A stretch of DNA of 35,862 nt. It comes from an uncultured Pelagibacteraceae bacterium (GTDB lineage: Bacteria > Pseudomonadota > Alphaproteobacteria > Pelagibacterales > Pelagibacteraceae). The position numbers and the translations under genes were made by a program. The notes below the pieces were generated by a model that saw nothing but the letters and a program-made list of their open reading frames with translations, was not told the origin of the DNA and made no database searches. The stretch lies in assembly GCA_902601235.1 (NCBI GenBank), contig CACKMG010000009.1, positions 1 through 35,862 of the forward strand, given 5' to 3'. Positions 11,218-20,346 of the stretch are shown piece after piece; position 1 is the stretch's first letter, and every line of letters starts with the position of its first letter.

Positions 11218-11241
11218 ATAATACATTAAAATAAACTCATC

Positions 11242-11760
11242 ATGGCAGTTAAAACTATATTAACAGAACCTAACGATATATTAAGAAAGGTTTCAGAACC
11301 AGTTGAAAAGGTTGGCAATGATGAAAAAATCTTAATGGATGATATGTTGGAAACAATGTATGCAGCAAATGGTATAGGTCTTGCAGCAATTCAAATAGGT
11401 GTACCAAAAAGAATAATTGTTATGGATTTAGGAAAAAAAGATGGAAAAAAAGATCCGAGATACTTTGTAAATCCTGTGATTAAAAATAAGAATCAATCAA
11501 AATCTACATATGAAGAAGGCTGCTTGTCTGTTCCAAATCAATTTGCAGAAATAGATCGGCCAAGTAAATGTGATGTTGAATATTTAAACTATAATGGAGA
11601 AAGAAAAATATTAAAAGCTGAAGGTTTGCTAGCAACATGCATTCAACATGAGATGGATCATTTAGACGGTATTCTTTTTATTGACTATTTATCAAAATTA
11701 AAAAGATCAATGATTTTAAAAAAATTATCCAAAAATAAATCTACTCGAATAGTCGTTTGA
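11242..11760 (+). CDS. def: Peptide deformylase
   Basis: Removes the formyl group from the N-terminal methionine of nascent proteins at the ribosome exit. All three family motifs are intact: GIGLAAIQ (motif 1), EEGCLSVP with the metal-ligand cysteine (motif 2) and QHEMDHLDG with the two histidine ligands and catalytic Glu (motif 3). The 172-residue length is normal. It is followed after three bases by fmt, so formylation and deformylation are cotranscribed, as in many bacteria. Confidence 0.98.
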   Translation: MAVKTILTEPNDILRKVSEPVEKVGNDEKILMDDMLETMYAANGIGLAAIQIGVPKRIIVMDLGKKDGKKDPRYFVNPVIKNKNQSKSTYEEGCLSVPNQFAEIDRPSKCDVEYLNYNGERKILKAEGLLATCIQHEMDHLDGILFIDYLSKLKRSMILKKLSKNKSTRIVV

Positions 11761-11763
11761 TAA

Positions 11764-12696
11764 ATGGCAAAAAAGATTATTTTTATGGGTACCCCGTTGT
11801 TTGCTGTACCAATTTTAAAATCATTATATCAAAATGGTTATCCGATATCAGTCGTGTATACACAACCACCTCAAAAATCTCATAGAGGACAAAAAATTAA
11901 TAAGTCTCCAATTCAAGGTATTGCGGAAACTTTAAATATAGATTTTAGAACTCCAGTAACATTAAAAGATAATCAAGAAGAATATGAATTTTTGAAAGAA
12001 CTAGATGCTGATCTTGCAATTGTTGTAGCTTATGGTCAATTTATTCCAAAAAATTTTTTAGATTTAACCAAAAAAGGTTTTATTAATATTCATGGTTCAA
12101 TACTTCCCCACTGGCGCGGAGCTGCACCTATTCAAAGAGCTATTATGAATTTAGATAATGAAACTGGAATTAGTGTTATGAAAATTGTAGAGGAATTAGA
12201 TAGTGGACCTGTTTGTAATATCTATAAAGTAAAGATGGATATTTATCAAAATGCTCAAGAAATTTCAGAAAAGTTATCATCTATTGCAGCTGAAAAAATT
12301 TTAGATAACGTAGACGACATATTAGAGGATAAGGCGAAATTTGTTGAGCAAGATCATTCAAAAGCAACTTATGCGAAAAAAATTGATAAGAAGGAATCGC
12401 AAATTGATTGGAACAGTGATGCTTCTAAGATTATTGGAAAGATTAATGGTTTGATGCCTGTTCCTGGTGCTTTTTTTAGTTTTAATGGAGAAAGATATAA
12501 AATTTTAAAAGCTGAAATAGCTGGTGGCATAGGCAAAGCTGGTGAAGTGATTTCAGATCAGTTGGAAATTGCTTGCAACAACAATCAATCTATAAAAATT
12601 CTTGAAATTCAGAGACAAGGAAAAAAACCTCAAAAAATTGGTGAATTTATGCTTGGTTCTCAAATTAGAAAAGGTTCAAGATTATCTTATGTTTAG
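11764..12696 (+). CDS. fmt: Methionyl-tRNA formyltransferase
   Basis: Transfers a formyl group from 10-formyl-tetrahydrofolate to initiator Met-tRNA. At 310 residues it has the usual two domains: an N-terminal Rossmann-like formyltransferase domain beginning IIFMGTPLFAVP, with the catalytic Asn-His pair in NIHGSILPHWRGAAPIQRAI and Asp in EELDSGP, and a C-terminal OB-fold domain with GLMPVPGAFFSFNG. It is three bases downstream of def and its last eight bases overlap the truA start (ATGTTTAG), indicating translational coupling. Confidence 0.98.
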   Translation: MAKKIIFMGTPLFAVPILKSLYQNGYPISVVYTQPPQKSHRGQKINKSPIQGIAETLNIDFRTPVTLKDNQEEYEFLKELDADLAIVVAYGQFIPKNFLDLTKKGFINIHGSILPHWRGAAPIQRAIMNLDNETGISVMKIVEELDSGPVCNIYKVKMDIYQNAQEISEKLSSIAAEKILDNVDDILEDKAKFVEQDHSKATYAKKIDKKESQIDWNSDASKIIGKINGLMPVPGAFFSFNGERYKILKAEIAGGIGKAGEVISDQLEIACNNNQSIKILEIQRQGKKPQKIGEFMLGSQIRKGSRLSYV

Positions 12697-13429
12697 ATAT
12701 CAAGTACTAATTGAGTATGTGGGTACAAATTTTAGAGGCTGGCAGGTTCAAAAAAAAGGCAAAACTATTCAGGGACTTGTACAAGAAAAAATTTCAAATC
12801 TCTTAAAAGAAAAAATAATTTTACTTGGATCTGGTAGAACTGATACAGGTGTTCATGCAATTGAACAATCTGCACACTTTGATTGTAAAAATAAAATAAA
12901 AGATTTTGATAGATTTCTAAAGTCGATAAATCACTTTTTGAATAAGGATGGAGTAGCAATTCTTAAAATCAGAAAAAGAAGCAATAATTTTCATGCGCGA
13001 TTTTCAGCTAAAATAAGAGTTTATAAATATATAATCATTAATCGTGTAAGTAGACCAGCTTTAGAAAATAATAGAGGCTGGCACATAATGAAGAAACTTG
13101 ATTTAGTTGCTATGAAAAAAGGTGCAAAAAAATTAGTTGGAACAAAAGATTTTTCAACTTTTAGAGCTTCTAGTTGCAGAGCAAAAAGTCCAATTAAAAC
13201 AATGAAGCTCGTAAAAATTAAATCTTTTAAAAATAAGATAGAAATAGAATTTAGATCTCAATCTTTCTTACAACAACAGGTTCGTTCAATGGTTGGTTGT
13301 TTAAAATATCTTGGAGAAAAGAAATGGACATTAAAAAAATTTCAAAGTGTAATGAAATCTAAAAACAGACTTTTATGTGCGACACCAGCACCACCCGAAG
13401 GTCTTTATTTAACGAGAGTTATTTATTAG
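12689..13429 (+). CDS. truA: tRNA pseudouridine(38-40) synthase
   Basis: Converts uridines 38-40 of the anticodon stem-loop of many tRNAs to pseudouridine. The catalytic aspartate lies in GSGRTDTGVHA, preceded by the N-terminal GTNFRGWQVQ strand typical of TruA; further motifs are NFHARFSA and FLQQQVRSMVG. I place the start at the ATG in 12689-12691 (MFRYQVLIEY), giving 246 residues, because the 29-residue upstream extension in the same frame merely overlaps the fmt C-terminus and has no family counterpart. Its tail overlaps the convergent SET-domain gene by 21 bases. Confidence 0.96.
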   Translation: MFRYQVLIEYVGTNFRGWQVQKKGKTIQGLVQEKISNLLKEKIILLGSGRTDTGVHAIEQSAHFDCKNKIKDFDRFLKSINHFLNKDGVAILKIRKRSNNFHARFSAKIRVYKYIIINRVSRPALENNRGWHIMKKLDLVAMKKGAKKLVGTKDFSTFRASSCRAKSPIKTMKLVKIKSFKNKIEIEFRSQSFLQQQVRSMVGCLKYLGEKKWTLKKFQSVMKSKNRLLCATPAPPEGLYLTRVIY

Positions 13430-13900
13430 CTTTTTTTTGTTTTTCATTGCGAATTTTTTATTAATTCGCCATCTAGACTCAGCTCGAACAATATATCCAC
13501 AACAATTTTTTGCACCACATTTACATTTGAACTGCTTGAAATCTTTATCAAACCCGAAGCCGTAGTCACAAGTAAATTCTTCACCTTTTTTAATATCTCT
13601 AATTGCTGTAATCCAAACTTTAAGTCCTTTTCCGTTATAGTCACAATTATTATTACATGAATGATTTACCAAACCTGCAGTGTTCCAAGCAAAATCACCA
13701 TCAAGTGTATATTTTTTATTCAGCGTGAATAAATAAATAGGTTTTTTGTTATCAAATTTATCAGACTCATCTACTTCTTTATTTGTAATAATTTTTCCAA
13801 CATAATTGATTATTTTTGTACCTTTTTTAATATTACGCGTTGCATAGAGTCCACGTCCTTTATTATCAATTTTAGATTTTTTTATTCGATATAATTTCAT
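13409..13900 (-). CDS. SET-domain protein (putative protein-lysine methyltransferase)
   Basis: A 163-residue protein made almost wholly of a SET domain, the S-adenosylmethionine-dependent lysine methyltransferase fold known mainly from eukaryotic histone modifiers. Visible motifs are KGRGLYATRNIKKG at the N-terminus, the pseudoknot motif LVNHSCNNNC, and GEEFTCDYGFGFD with the active-site tyrosine. A post-SET cysteine cluster, KCKCGAKNCCGY, follows and could bind zinc with the NHSC cysteine. The family features are complete, so an active enzyme is likely, but the target is unknown and bacteria of this type lack histones. It is the last gene of a minus-strand run, 31 bases after a histone-deacetylase-fold gene. 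Free-standing SET proteins in bacteria are often thought to derive from transfer. Confidence 0.9.
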   Translation of the reverse strand: MKLYRIKKSKIDNKGRGLYATRNIKKGTKIINYVGKIITNKEVDESDKFDNKKPIYLFTLNKKYTLDGDFAWNTAGLVNHSCNNNCDYNGKGLKVWITAIRDIKKGEEFTCDYGFGFDKDFKQFKCKCGAKNCCGYIVRAESRWRINKKFAMKNKKKLINNSR

Positions 13901-13931
13901 GATGGGTTATCTATAATTTATTAGATAATTA

Positions 13932-14861
13932 TCAATTGAATTCTAATAATGCATCAACATGTCTTTTAGTGCTATCTTGAAGTGCTTGTAAATCATAACC
14001 ACCCTCAAGAATTGATACTACTTTACCAGCACAAAATCTTTTAGATGCTTTTAGCAATCTAAAAGTAATAGTGTAATAATCTTCTGTATTAAGATTAAAT
14101 TGAGCCAAAGGGTCATTCTTATGTGCATCGAAACCCGCACTGATTAATATAAATTCTGGTTTAAATTCCTTTAGTTTTTTTAATACTCGTTCAAATGCAT
14201 TTAAATATTCTTCCGAACTTGTACCAGCTGGCAAAGGTATATTTAGGATATTATTAAATTTACCTTTTTCTTGTTCTGAACCTGTCCCAGGATAGTAAGG
14301 ATACTGATGAGTTGATATCAAAAGAACCTTCTCATTATCATAAAATATATCAGCTGTTCCATTGCTGGCGTGAACGTCCCAGTCGACTATAGCTATTTTT
14401 TTATATTTATATTTTCTTATTAGATAATTTGCCCCTATAGCGACATTATTAAAAATACAAAACCCCATTGCTTTACTTTTTTCTGCATGATGACCTGGAG
14501 GTCTTACAGGACAGAAAGCATTTTTAAATTCTTTGTTTTCAACACCATCGATTGCAGTGATTATTGATCCCACAGCATCCAAGGTTGCATTCTTACTACC
14601 AGGTGAAATAATCGTATCTCCATCAAGTGAAGAAAAACCTTTTTTAGGAAATGAACTTTTTACCATATTTATATAATCATTATTATGAGTAGTTAAAAGA
14701 ATTTCATCAGAAACTTTAGATGGTTTCTTCCATAAAAGATTTTTATTATTAAGTTTTTTGAAATTATCTTCTATTACAGAAACTCTTGCTATTTGCTCTG
14801 GATGTCCAGGACCAGTATCATGATTTTTATAAGTATCAGAAGTAATTAAACCAGTTTTCAC
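13932..14861 (-). CDS. Histone-deacetylase superfamily protein
   Basis: A 309-residue zinc amidohydrolase of the arginase/deacetylase fold, class II HDAC-like. Key motifs are present: GPGHPEQIARV near the start, RPPGHHAEKSKAMGFCIFNN with the two general-base histidines, DWDVHASNGT with Asp and His zinc ligands, and SAGFDAHKNDPLAQF with the second zinc Asp. The catalytic tyrosine is probably in LEGGYD. The residue after the DP pair is Leu, as in HDAC6-type lysine deacetylases, not the Glu gatekeeper of the polyamine deacetylase HDAC10; this argues for an acyl-lysine or acyl-amine substrate other than polyamines. Its ATG overlaps the dapE stop by four bases, so it belongs to the lysine operon. 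The physiological substrate is unknown. Confidence 0.92.
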   Translation of the reverse strand: MKTGLITSDTYKNHDTGPGHPEQIARVSVIEDNFKKLNNKNLLWKKPSKVSDEILLTTHNNDYINMVKSSFPKKGFSSLDGDTIISPGSKNATLDAVGSIITAIDGVENKEFKNAFCPVRPPGHHAEKSKAMGFCIFNNVAIGANYLIRKYKYKKIAIVDWDVHASNGTADIFYDNEKVLLISTHQYPYYPGTGSEQEKGKFNNILNIPLPAGTSSEEYLNAFERVLKKLKEFKPEFILISAGFDAHKNDPLAQFNLNTEDYYTITFRLLKASKRFCAGKVVSILEGGYDLQALQDSTKRHVDALLEFN

Positions 14862-16015
14862 TTAAAATAATTTTGTAATATATTTTGATAAATCTTTGAT
14901 AAATTTTTTAAGTCTTTTAAAGATACAACTTCATCTACACGGTGCATAGTCCTTCCAACTAAACCAAATTCTAAACCGGGCGATATAGCCTTTATGAAAC
15001 GTAGGTCTGAAGTTCCACCTGTAGTAGATAATTTTGGTTTTATCTTGGTAATTTTTTTAATAGTGTTTTGTATCATGTACGTTGTTTTATCTGGCTTAGT
15101 TAAAAAAGCTTCGCCAGAAACTCTATAATCAATTTTGAATTTTGATTTATATTTCTTATTAATTCTAATTAAAATTTTTTTAAGTCTTTTTTTAATAGAT
15201 GTAGAGGAATGTTTATTGTTAAACCTTATGTTAAATGTTGCTTCAGCTGAAGCAGGAATTACATTATCAGCAGTATTGTTTATATTAATTTTTGTAACTT
15301 CTAAGTTCGTCGGCTGAAAATCTTTTGTCCCTTTATCAAATTTAATATTTTTTAACTCATTTAAAATTTTGACAATAATGGTTGAAGGATTATTTGCTCT
15401 ATGAGGATATGCAACATGACCTTGTGTTCCTAATATGGTTAATTTGCCAGTCAAACTGCCCCTTCGACCAATTTTTATCATTTCACCCAATTTATTTGGA
15501 TTTGTTGGTTCACCGACTAAACAGAAATTTATTTTTTCTTTTTTTCTTTTAAGATATTCTACTACTTTTTTTGTTCCATTCACTGCATCACCTTCTTCAT
15601 CTCCGGTAATTAATAAACTAATTGATCCATTAAATTTTCCATTTTTTGATAAAAAAATACTTACAGCAGAAACAAAAGCCGCAATAGAGCTTTTCATATC
15701 ATTTGCCCCTCTCCCAATTAAATGACCCTTTTTAACGGATGGTTTAAATGGATTTATTGTCCAATCTTTTATATTACCCGGAGGCACAACATCCAAATGA
15801 CCAGCATAACAAAAATTAGGTCCCTTTGACCCTAATTTTGCATATAAATTTTTTACTGGTTTAAAACCTTTCTCTTTAAATTCTAGTATTTTTGTTTTGA
15901 AACCAAGTTTTTTCAATTTTTTTTCTAAAAATTTCATCACACCAGCGTCTACTGGAGTTACAGTTGGAAACCTAATTAGCTCTTTAGCTAATTGTAATTC
16001 ATTAACTTTCTGCAT
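14858..16015 (-). CDS. dapE: Succinyl-diaminopimelate desuccinylase
   Basis: Zn-dependent M20-family amidohydrolase that removes succinate from N-succinyl-LL-diaminopimelate in lysine and peptidoglycan precursor synthesis. The metal-ligand motifs GHLDVVPPG, GRGANDMKSSIAAF and TGDEEGDAVNGT are intact, as are EPTN and the dimerisation-domain GTQGHVAYPHRANNP segment. GGTSDLRF and the late His motif TMHRVDE complete the active site. At 385 residues its length is normal. It lies two bases after dapD and overlaps the next gene by four bases. Confidence 0.97.
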   Translation of the reverse strand: MQKVNELQLAKELIRFPTVTPVDAGVMKFLEKKLKKLGFKTKILEFKEKGFKPVKNLYAKLGSKGPNFCYAGHLDVVPPGNIKDWTINPFKPSVKKGHLIGRGANDMKSSIAAFVSAVSIFLSKNGKFNGSISLLITGDEEGDAVNGTKKVVEYLKRKKEKINFCLVGEPTNPNKLGEMIKIGRRGSLTGKLTILGTQGHVAYPHRANNPSTIIVKILNELKNIKFDKGTKDFQPTNLEVTKININNTADNVIPASAEATFNIRFNNKHSSTSIKKRLKKILIRINKKYKSKFKIDYRVSGEAFLTKPDKTTYMIQNTIKKITKIKPKLSTTGGTSDLRFIKAISPGLEFGLVGRTMHRVDEVVSLKDLKNLSKIYQNILQNYFK

Positions 16016-16017
16016 GT

Positions 16018-16845
16018 TTAATCTCTCAAAAGATCATTTAAACTAGTTTTTGATCTAGTTTTTTCATCAACCTGTTTAATAATCACTGCACAATATAAAG
16101 AAGGTCCTTTAGGGTTATTTTTGTCAGGTAAAGTGCCTGGAACTACTACAGAATAAGGTGGAATTTTTCCGTAAGTTATTTCTCCAGTTTTTCTGTTAAC
16201 AATTTTTGTAGATTGACCAATATACATACCCATACTAACAACTGATCCTTCCCCAACAATTACTCCTTCCACAATTTCCGACATAGCTCCAATCATGACT
16301 CCATCTTCTATAATTGTTGGTAGTGCTTGAGCAGGTTCTAATACTCCGCCAATTCCTGAACCAGCGGATATATGACAATTTTTACCTATTTGACTACAGC
16401 TACCGGCTCTTGCAAAAGTATCTATCATAGTTCCTTCATCGATGTATGCTCCGATGTTTACATAACATGGCATCAAAACAGCATTTTTTCCAACAAATGA
16501 TCCTTTTCTCACTGGTGAATTTGGCACCATTCTAAATCCTGCTCTTTCATGATCTTCTTTCGTCCAGCCAGCTGTTTTTCCTTTTAATAAATGAGCTTTG
16601 TCAAACCAACTAGAATATGGTCCATTTAAATTTTCCATTGGATAAATTCTAAAGCTTAGCATGATTGCTTTCTTTAGGTGTTGATGAGTTATCCATTCCC
16701 CATTTACTTTTTCAGCAACTCTCGATTTACCACTATCCAAATCAGCGATCACTTGATTAATTGCATCTTTTAAAGATTGATCCGAATTAGGATTTACCTG
16801 ATCTTTGTTTTCCCAGGCATCATTTATGATTTTTTCTATAGACAT
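16018..16845 (-). CDS. dapD: Tetrahydrodipicolinate N-succinyltransferase
   Basis: Succinylates tetrahydrodipicolinate using succinyl-CoA in the lysine pathway. The 275-residue protein has the helical N-terminal domain, then a left-handed beta-helix of hexapeptide repeats seen in GKNAVLMPCYVNIGAYID, GTMIDTFARAGSCSQIG and DGVMIGAMSEIVEGVIVG. SMGMYIGQSTKI and VVPGTLP complete the C-terminal part. It is directly followed by dapE, so two consecutive succinyl-pathway steps are cotranscribed. Confidence 0.98.
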   Translation of the reverse strand: MSIEKIINDAWENKDQVNPNSDQSLKDAINQVIADLDSGKSRVAEKVNGEWITHQHLKKAIMLSFRIYPMENLNGPYSSWFDKAHLLKGKTAGWTKEDHERAGFRMVPNSPVRKGSFVGKNAVLMPCYVNIGAYIDEGTMIDTFARAGSCSQIGKNCHISAGSGIGGVLEPAQALPTIIEDGVMIGAMSEIVEGVIVGEGSVVSMGMYIGQSTKIVNRKTGEITYGKIPPYSVVVPGTLPDKNNPKGPSLYCAVIIKQVDEKTRSKTSLNDLLRD

Positions 16846-16848
16846 AAT

Positions 16849-17538
16849 TTATTGGTTTTTTAATAACCTTATTTCTTTAAGAAATAAAGACAGATTTTCA
16901 ATTTTGTGTGAAATAAAATCTTTATCGGCATCCATTTTTCCAAAATGTTCATCATTAATTAACCAAACAGTTGTACACCCTCGTTTGTGACCTATGCTTA
17001 AATTTTTAGCTATATCCTCTATATAAATAGTCTCTTTTGGATTTATACCAAATTTTTTAACCATTAAGTCGAAAGTTTCTGCTTGAGGTTTAGGCACATA
17101 ACCGGCATCTTTAATATCAAAAACCTTATCTCTTCCAAATAAATCATACACACCAAGGTGAGTTAAAATATTAGCAGCATGTTCAGCACTTCCATTAGTA
17201 AAGATGAATTTTTCCATATCTAATTGTTGAAGTTCATTTCTCATAATTTTATCTTCTTTCATAAATGATAAATCAATTTCATGAACGTAAGACAAAAATT
17301 CATCTGGTGATATTCCATTATGAACCATTAACCCTCTTAATGAAGTATTATATTTATAGAAGTAATTAGTTTGTAGTTCTTTAGCTTTATCTTTATCAAT
17401 ATTAAGTTTTTCAGATATAAATTGTGTCATTCTCTTTGAGACTTGACCAAATACACGATCTAAAGAATAGTTATTATGCTTACCATAACAAACACCATCA
17501 AGATCAAGTAGAAGATATTTTTTTTCTTTTAAATTCAT
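16849..17538 (-). CDS. HAD-superfamily hydrolase, pyrimidine 5'-nucleotidase type
   Basis: A 229-residue haloacid-dehalogenase-fold phosphatase. Motif I is LLDLDGVCYG near the N-terminus (nucleophile Asp and Asp+2), motif II is IFTNGS, motif III includes the lysine in YVPKPQAETFD, and motif IV is YIEDIAKN. The helical cap between motifs I and II and the overall order match the Sdt1/Phm8-like pyrimidine 5'-nucleotidases that alphaproteobacteria keep between argB and dapD. The exact substrate cannot be read from the sequence. It overlaps argB by four bases and precedes dapD by three bases. Confidence 0.87.
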   Translation of the reverse strand: MNLKEKKYLLLDLDGVCYGKHNNYSLDRVFGQVSKRMTQFISEKLNIDKDKAKELQTNYFYKYNTSLRGLMVHNGISPDEFLSYVHEIDLSFMKEDKIMRNELQQLDMEKFIFTNGSAEHAANILTHLGVYDLFGRDKVFDIKDAGYVPKPQAETFDLMVKKFGINPKETIYIEDIAKNLSIGHKRGCTTVWLINDEHFGKMDADKDFISHKIENLSLFLKEIRLLKNQ

Positions 17539-18380
17539 TTTCTAATTAATGTGCCTGAACCTTTATCAGAAAATAATTCAAAGAGTATCGAGTGTTTCGG
17601 CCTCGCATCAATTATTCCTACAGCAGTAACTCCATTATTAATAGACTCTAGCCCCATATTTATCTTTGGGATCATGCCTCCAGTGATAGTTTCATTTTTA
17701 ACCATTTCCAAAATTTCAGAGGAAGATATTTCCTCAATTAGATTTTTATTTTTATCTAAGACACCTTCAACATTAGTCATTAAAAGCAATCTTCTACATT
17801 TAAGTGATTGTGCTATTTTTCCAGCAGCTACATCTCCATTAATATTATAAGTTTGATTTTTTTGTAGACCCAAAGGTGATATAATTGGGATTTTATCATC
17901 TTTAACAATATTAAGTAAAATTTGATTATTAATTTTGTTAGGTGTGCCAACAAAACCGAGTTCAGGTGCATCTTGTAAAACTTCAATAACATTATTCTTT
18001 TTAGTGTGAATTCCAACCGCTTTTGTACCCATTTTTTCTAACGAACTTACTATATCGTTATTAAAATCAATAAGAACATTCTCAACAATATCTATTATTT
18101 TTTTATCTGTTACTCTAAGTCCTCTTATAAATTTAGACTGTATATTAGATTTTTCTAATTCCTTTTGAATTCTTGGGCCTCCACCATGAACAACTATAAT
18201 TGAGAGACCTAATTTATTTAGAATACTAAGATCTTCAATAAAATTTAGGAAGATCTCACGATTTAAGAAGATATTTCCTCCGTATTTTAAACAAATCAAA
18301 TCATCTTTATATTTTTCTATATATTTAGAAACCTCATTTATTGGAGGTCCATTTTTAGGTAATATTTTTCTAATATCCAT
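17535..18380 (-). CDS. argB: Acetylglutamate kinase
   Basis: Phosphorylates N-acetyl-L-glutamate in arginine synthesis. The 281-residue protein shows CLKYGGNIF with the nucleotide-binding lysine, VVHGGGPRIQKEL, FIRGLRVTD, NINGDVAAGKIA and GGMIPKINMGLES, all in the expected order. In many alphaproteobacteria the GTP-binding protein gene engB/yihA lies between yidC and argB; here only 32 bases separate them. The gene overlaps the HAD phosphatase gene by four bases. Confidence 0.97.
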   Translation of the reverse strand: MDIRKILPKNGPPINEVSKYIEKYKDDLICLKYGGNIFLNREIFLNFIEDLSILNKLGLSIIVVHGGGPRIQKELEKSNIQSKFIRGLRVTDKKIIDIVENVLIDFNNDIVSSLEKMGTKAVGIHTKKNNVIEVLQDAPELGFVGTPNKINNQILLNIVKDDKIPIISPLGLQKNQTYNINGDVAAGKIAQSLKCRRLLLMTNVEGVLDKNKNLIEEISSSEILEMVKNETITGGMIPKINMGLESINNGVTAVGIIDARPKHSILFELFSDKGSGTLIRK

Positions 18381-18412
18381 TGTGGTTAAGATCTTCTTTT
18401 TTTAATATTGAA

Positions 18413-20095
18413 TTATGTTACAGTTTTAACTGTTGTTCTCTTCATAATAAATACTTGTTGAGCCATAGTGAGAATGTTGTTCACGGTCCAATAAATAACT
18501 AGACCACTTGGAAATGGTGCAAGTATTACAGTCAAAAATAAGGGAAAAAACATGAATATTTTAGCTTGCATTGGATCAGTTGGAGCTGGGTTAAGTTTCT
18601 GTTGCACATACATGCTAAGACCCATTGCTACTGGCCACGCTCCAATTACAAGAAATGAGGGAACGTCATATGGTAATAGTCCAAATATATTAAAAATCGA
18701 TGTTGGATCTCTTTCTGATAAATCTTGTATCCAACCATAAAATGGCATTTGTCTCATTTCAATAGTAACAAATAAAACTTTATATAAAGCAAAAAAAACT
18801 GGAATTTGAACCAAGATTGGCAAACATCCTGACATCGGATTTACTTTTTCTTTTTTGTAAAGTGCCATCATAGCTTGTTGTAATTTCATTTTATCGTCTT
18901 TATGCAACTCTTTAAGTCTGACCATCTCAGGTTGTAGCGCCTTCATTTTAGCCATACTTCTAAATGAAAAATTTGCTAGAGGAAAAAAGGCTAATCTTAT
19001 GCAAATCGTAATAGCTATAATTGCCAGACCATAATTTCCAAGAAGTTTAAAAAAATAATCAATTCCATAAAATAGTGGTTTTGTAATAAAATATAAAAAC
19101 CCCCAATCTATGACCAAATCAAATTTTTCAATGTTAAGTGCTTCAGCATAACCATCTATTATATCTACTCTTTTAGCTGCGACAATGATCTGTAATTCCT
19201 CTTCAATTGAGCTATTTTCGTTTAACTCTAGTGGAACTGTAGATATAAAATTTGCTCTAAATTTATTTTTATAATCAAATGTTGTTTTAAATTCGATATT
19301 TTTTGGAGGTATTAATGAAGTTATCCAATATTTGTCACTTATTCCTAACCAACCTTTATTAGCTATTCTAGTAAACTTTTTATCTTGAATATCATCATAA
19401 TCTTCTTCAATTAATTCATCATCCAAGGTTGCAATTAAACCCTCATGAAGTATCAGAAAATCTATTATTTCTGGGATTTCATTTCTTATTATCTGGCCAT
19501 AAGAATAAAAGTCGTATTTATTTTCACCTTTGTTAATTACTTTTTGTTTAATCGTAAAAAGATATTCATCGTCCAATGATATTTCTTTCTCAAACTTCAA
19601 ACCCTGTTCATTAGTCCAAGCAAGTTTAATTGGAGTATTGCTTGTAAGTTTATTATTACCCACAACCGACCAAATTGTCTCTGAATTTGGAATATCAATA
19701 TTTTTATCAGATGTAACAAAACCACTGTCTATCAGATAACCCTGATCAATATTTCTTGGTCCTAATAAAGTTATTCTCTCTTCACTATCAAGATTCACCT
19801 TATACTTTTTAAACGTTAAATCGTCTATAGATGCACCTTTTAGAGAGATTGACCCAATGATATTGTCATTTTCAAATTTTACTCTTTCATTTTGATTTAA
19901 CGCTTCTTTTCTAGAAATCTTAATTTCTGTTTCCTTTTGTTCTAGACTTGGAGTGTCAGTATTTTGCTCGACTTTATCTTTATCTTTTTTAATTAAATCT
20001 TTTTTTTGTGGTTGTTCAGGTATCATAAACAATGACCAAAGAATTATTATTGCTGATGATAATGTTATTGCCGCTATAACGTTTTTAGTATCCAT
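18413..20095 (-). CDS. yidC: Membrane protein insertase YidC
   Basis: Inner-membrane insertase that works with or without SecYEG. The 560-residue protein has an N-terminal membrane anchor (about 5-23), a charged linker, a large periplasmic beta domain up to about residue 330, and the conserved C-terminal core with further membrane segments. Core signatures are YGLAIIAITICIRLAFFPLA with the hydrophilic-groove arginine, SMAKMKALQPEM, MSGCLPILVQIPVFFALYKV and FPSGLVIYWTVNN. Its start overlaps the yidD stop by one base. The long periplasmic domain is the Gram-negative form. Confidence 0.97.
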   Translation of the reverse strand: MDTKNVIAAITLSSAIIILWSLFMIPEQPQKKDLIKKDKDKVEQNTDTPSLEQKETEIKISRKEALNQNERVKFENDNIIGSISLKGASIDDLTFKKYKVNLDSEERITLLGPRNIDQGYLIDSGFVTSDKNIDIPNSETIWSVVGNNKLTSNTPIKLAWTNEQGLKFEKEISLDDEYLFTIKQKVINKGENKYDFYSYGQIIRNEIPEIIDFLILHEGLIATLDDELIEEDYDDIQDKKFTRIANKGWLGISDKYWITSLIPPKNIEFKTTFDYKNKFRANFISTVPLELNENSSIEEELQIIVAAKRVDIIDGYAEALNIEKFDLVIDWGFLYFITKPLFYGIDYFFKLLGNYGLAIIAITICIRLAFFPLANFSFRSMAKMKALQPEMVRLKELHKDDKMKLQQAMMALYKKEKVNPMSGCLPILVQIPVFFALYKVLFVTIEMRQMPFYGWIQDLSERDPTSIFNIFGLLPYDVPSFLVIGAWPVAMGLSMYVQQKLNPAPTDPMQAKIFMFFPLFLTVILAPFPSGLVIYWTVNNILTMAQQVFIMKRTTVKTVT

Positions 20096-20346
20096 TATTT
20101 TTTAATCTTAATGTTTTTTTTTACTGGATCGAAACCTTCACCACCACCTAAAATTTTTATTGGATGGCAAGTAATAACTCTTTTAAAGCTAATCATTATC
20201 CCTTTTAGCAAACCATGGGTCTCTAAAGCTTCTATACTATATTCAGAGCATGTAGGGAGGTATCTACAAGAATGTCCTAACAAAGGGCTAATTAAAAATC
20301 TATATCCTTTAATAAATTTAATTAAGATTATAGTTAAAATTTTCAT
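20095..20346 (-). CDS. yidD: Membrane protein insertion efficiency factor YidD
   Basis: An 83-residue protein of the YidD family. The N-terminal amphipathic helix ([18 protein letters not shown]) is followed by the conserved cysteine-containing segment [18 protein letters not shown] and the C-terminal GGGEGFDPV. It assists insertion of YidC substrates at the cytoplasmic face of the inner membrane. It shares single bases with both rnpA and yidC at its ends (ATGA/TAATG-like junctions), showing tight coupling. Confidence 0.96.
   Translation of the reverse strand: MKILTIILIKFIKGYRFLISPLLGHSCRYLPTCSEYSIEALETHGLLKGIMISFKRVITCHPIKILGGGEGFDPVKKNIKIKK

Noticed and set aside
12602..12688. 29-residue N-terminal extension of TruA
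   Set aside because: It is the fmt C-terminal region read in another frame; the family N-terminus begins at 12689.
13444..13644. 66-residue minus-strand frame inside the SET-domain gene
   Set aside because: It lies in another frame of a gene with strong SET motifs and has no recognisable features.
17551..17850. 99-residue plus-strand frame opposite argB
   Set aside because: Antisense shadow of argB; the kinase motifs on the other strand explain the open frame.
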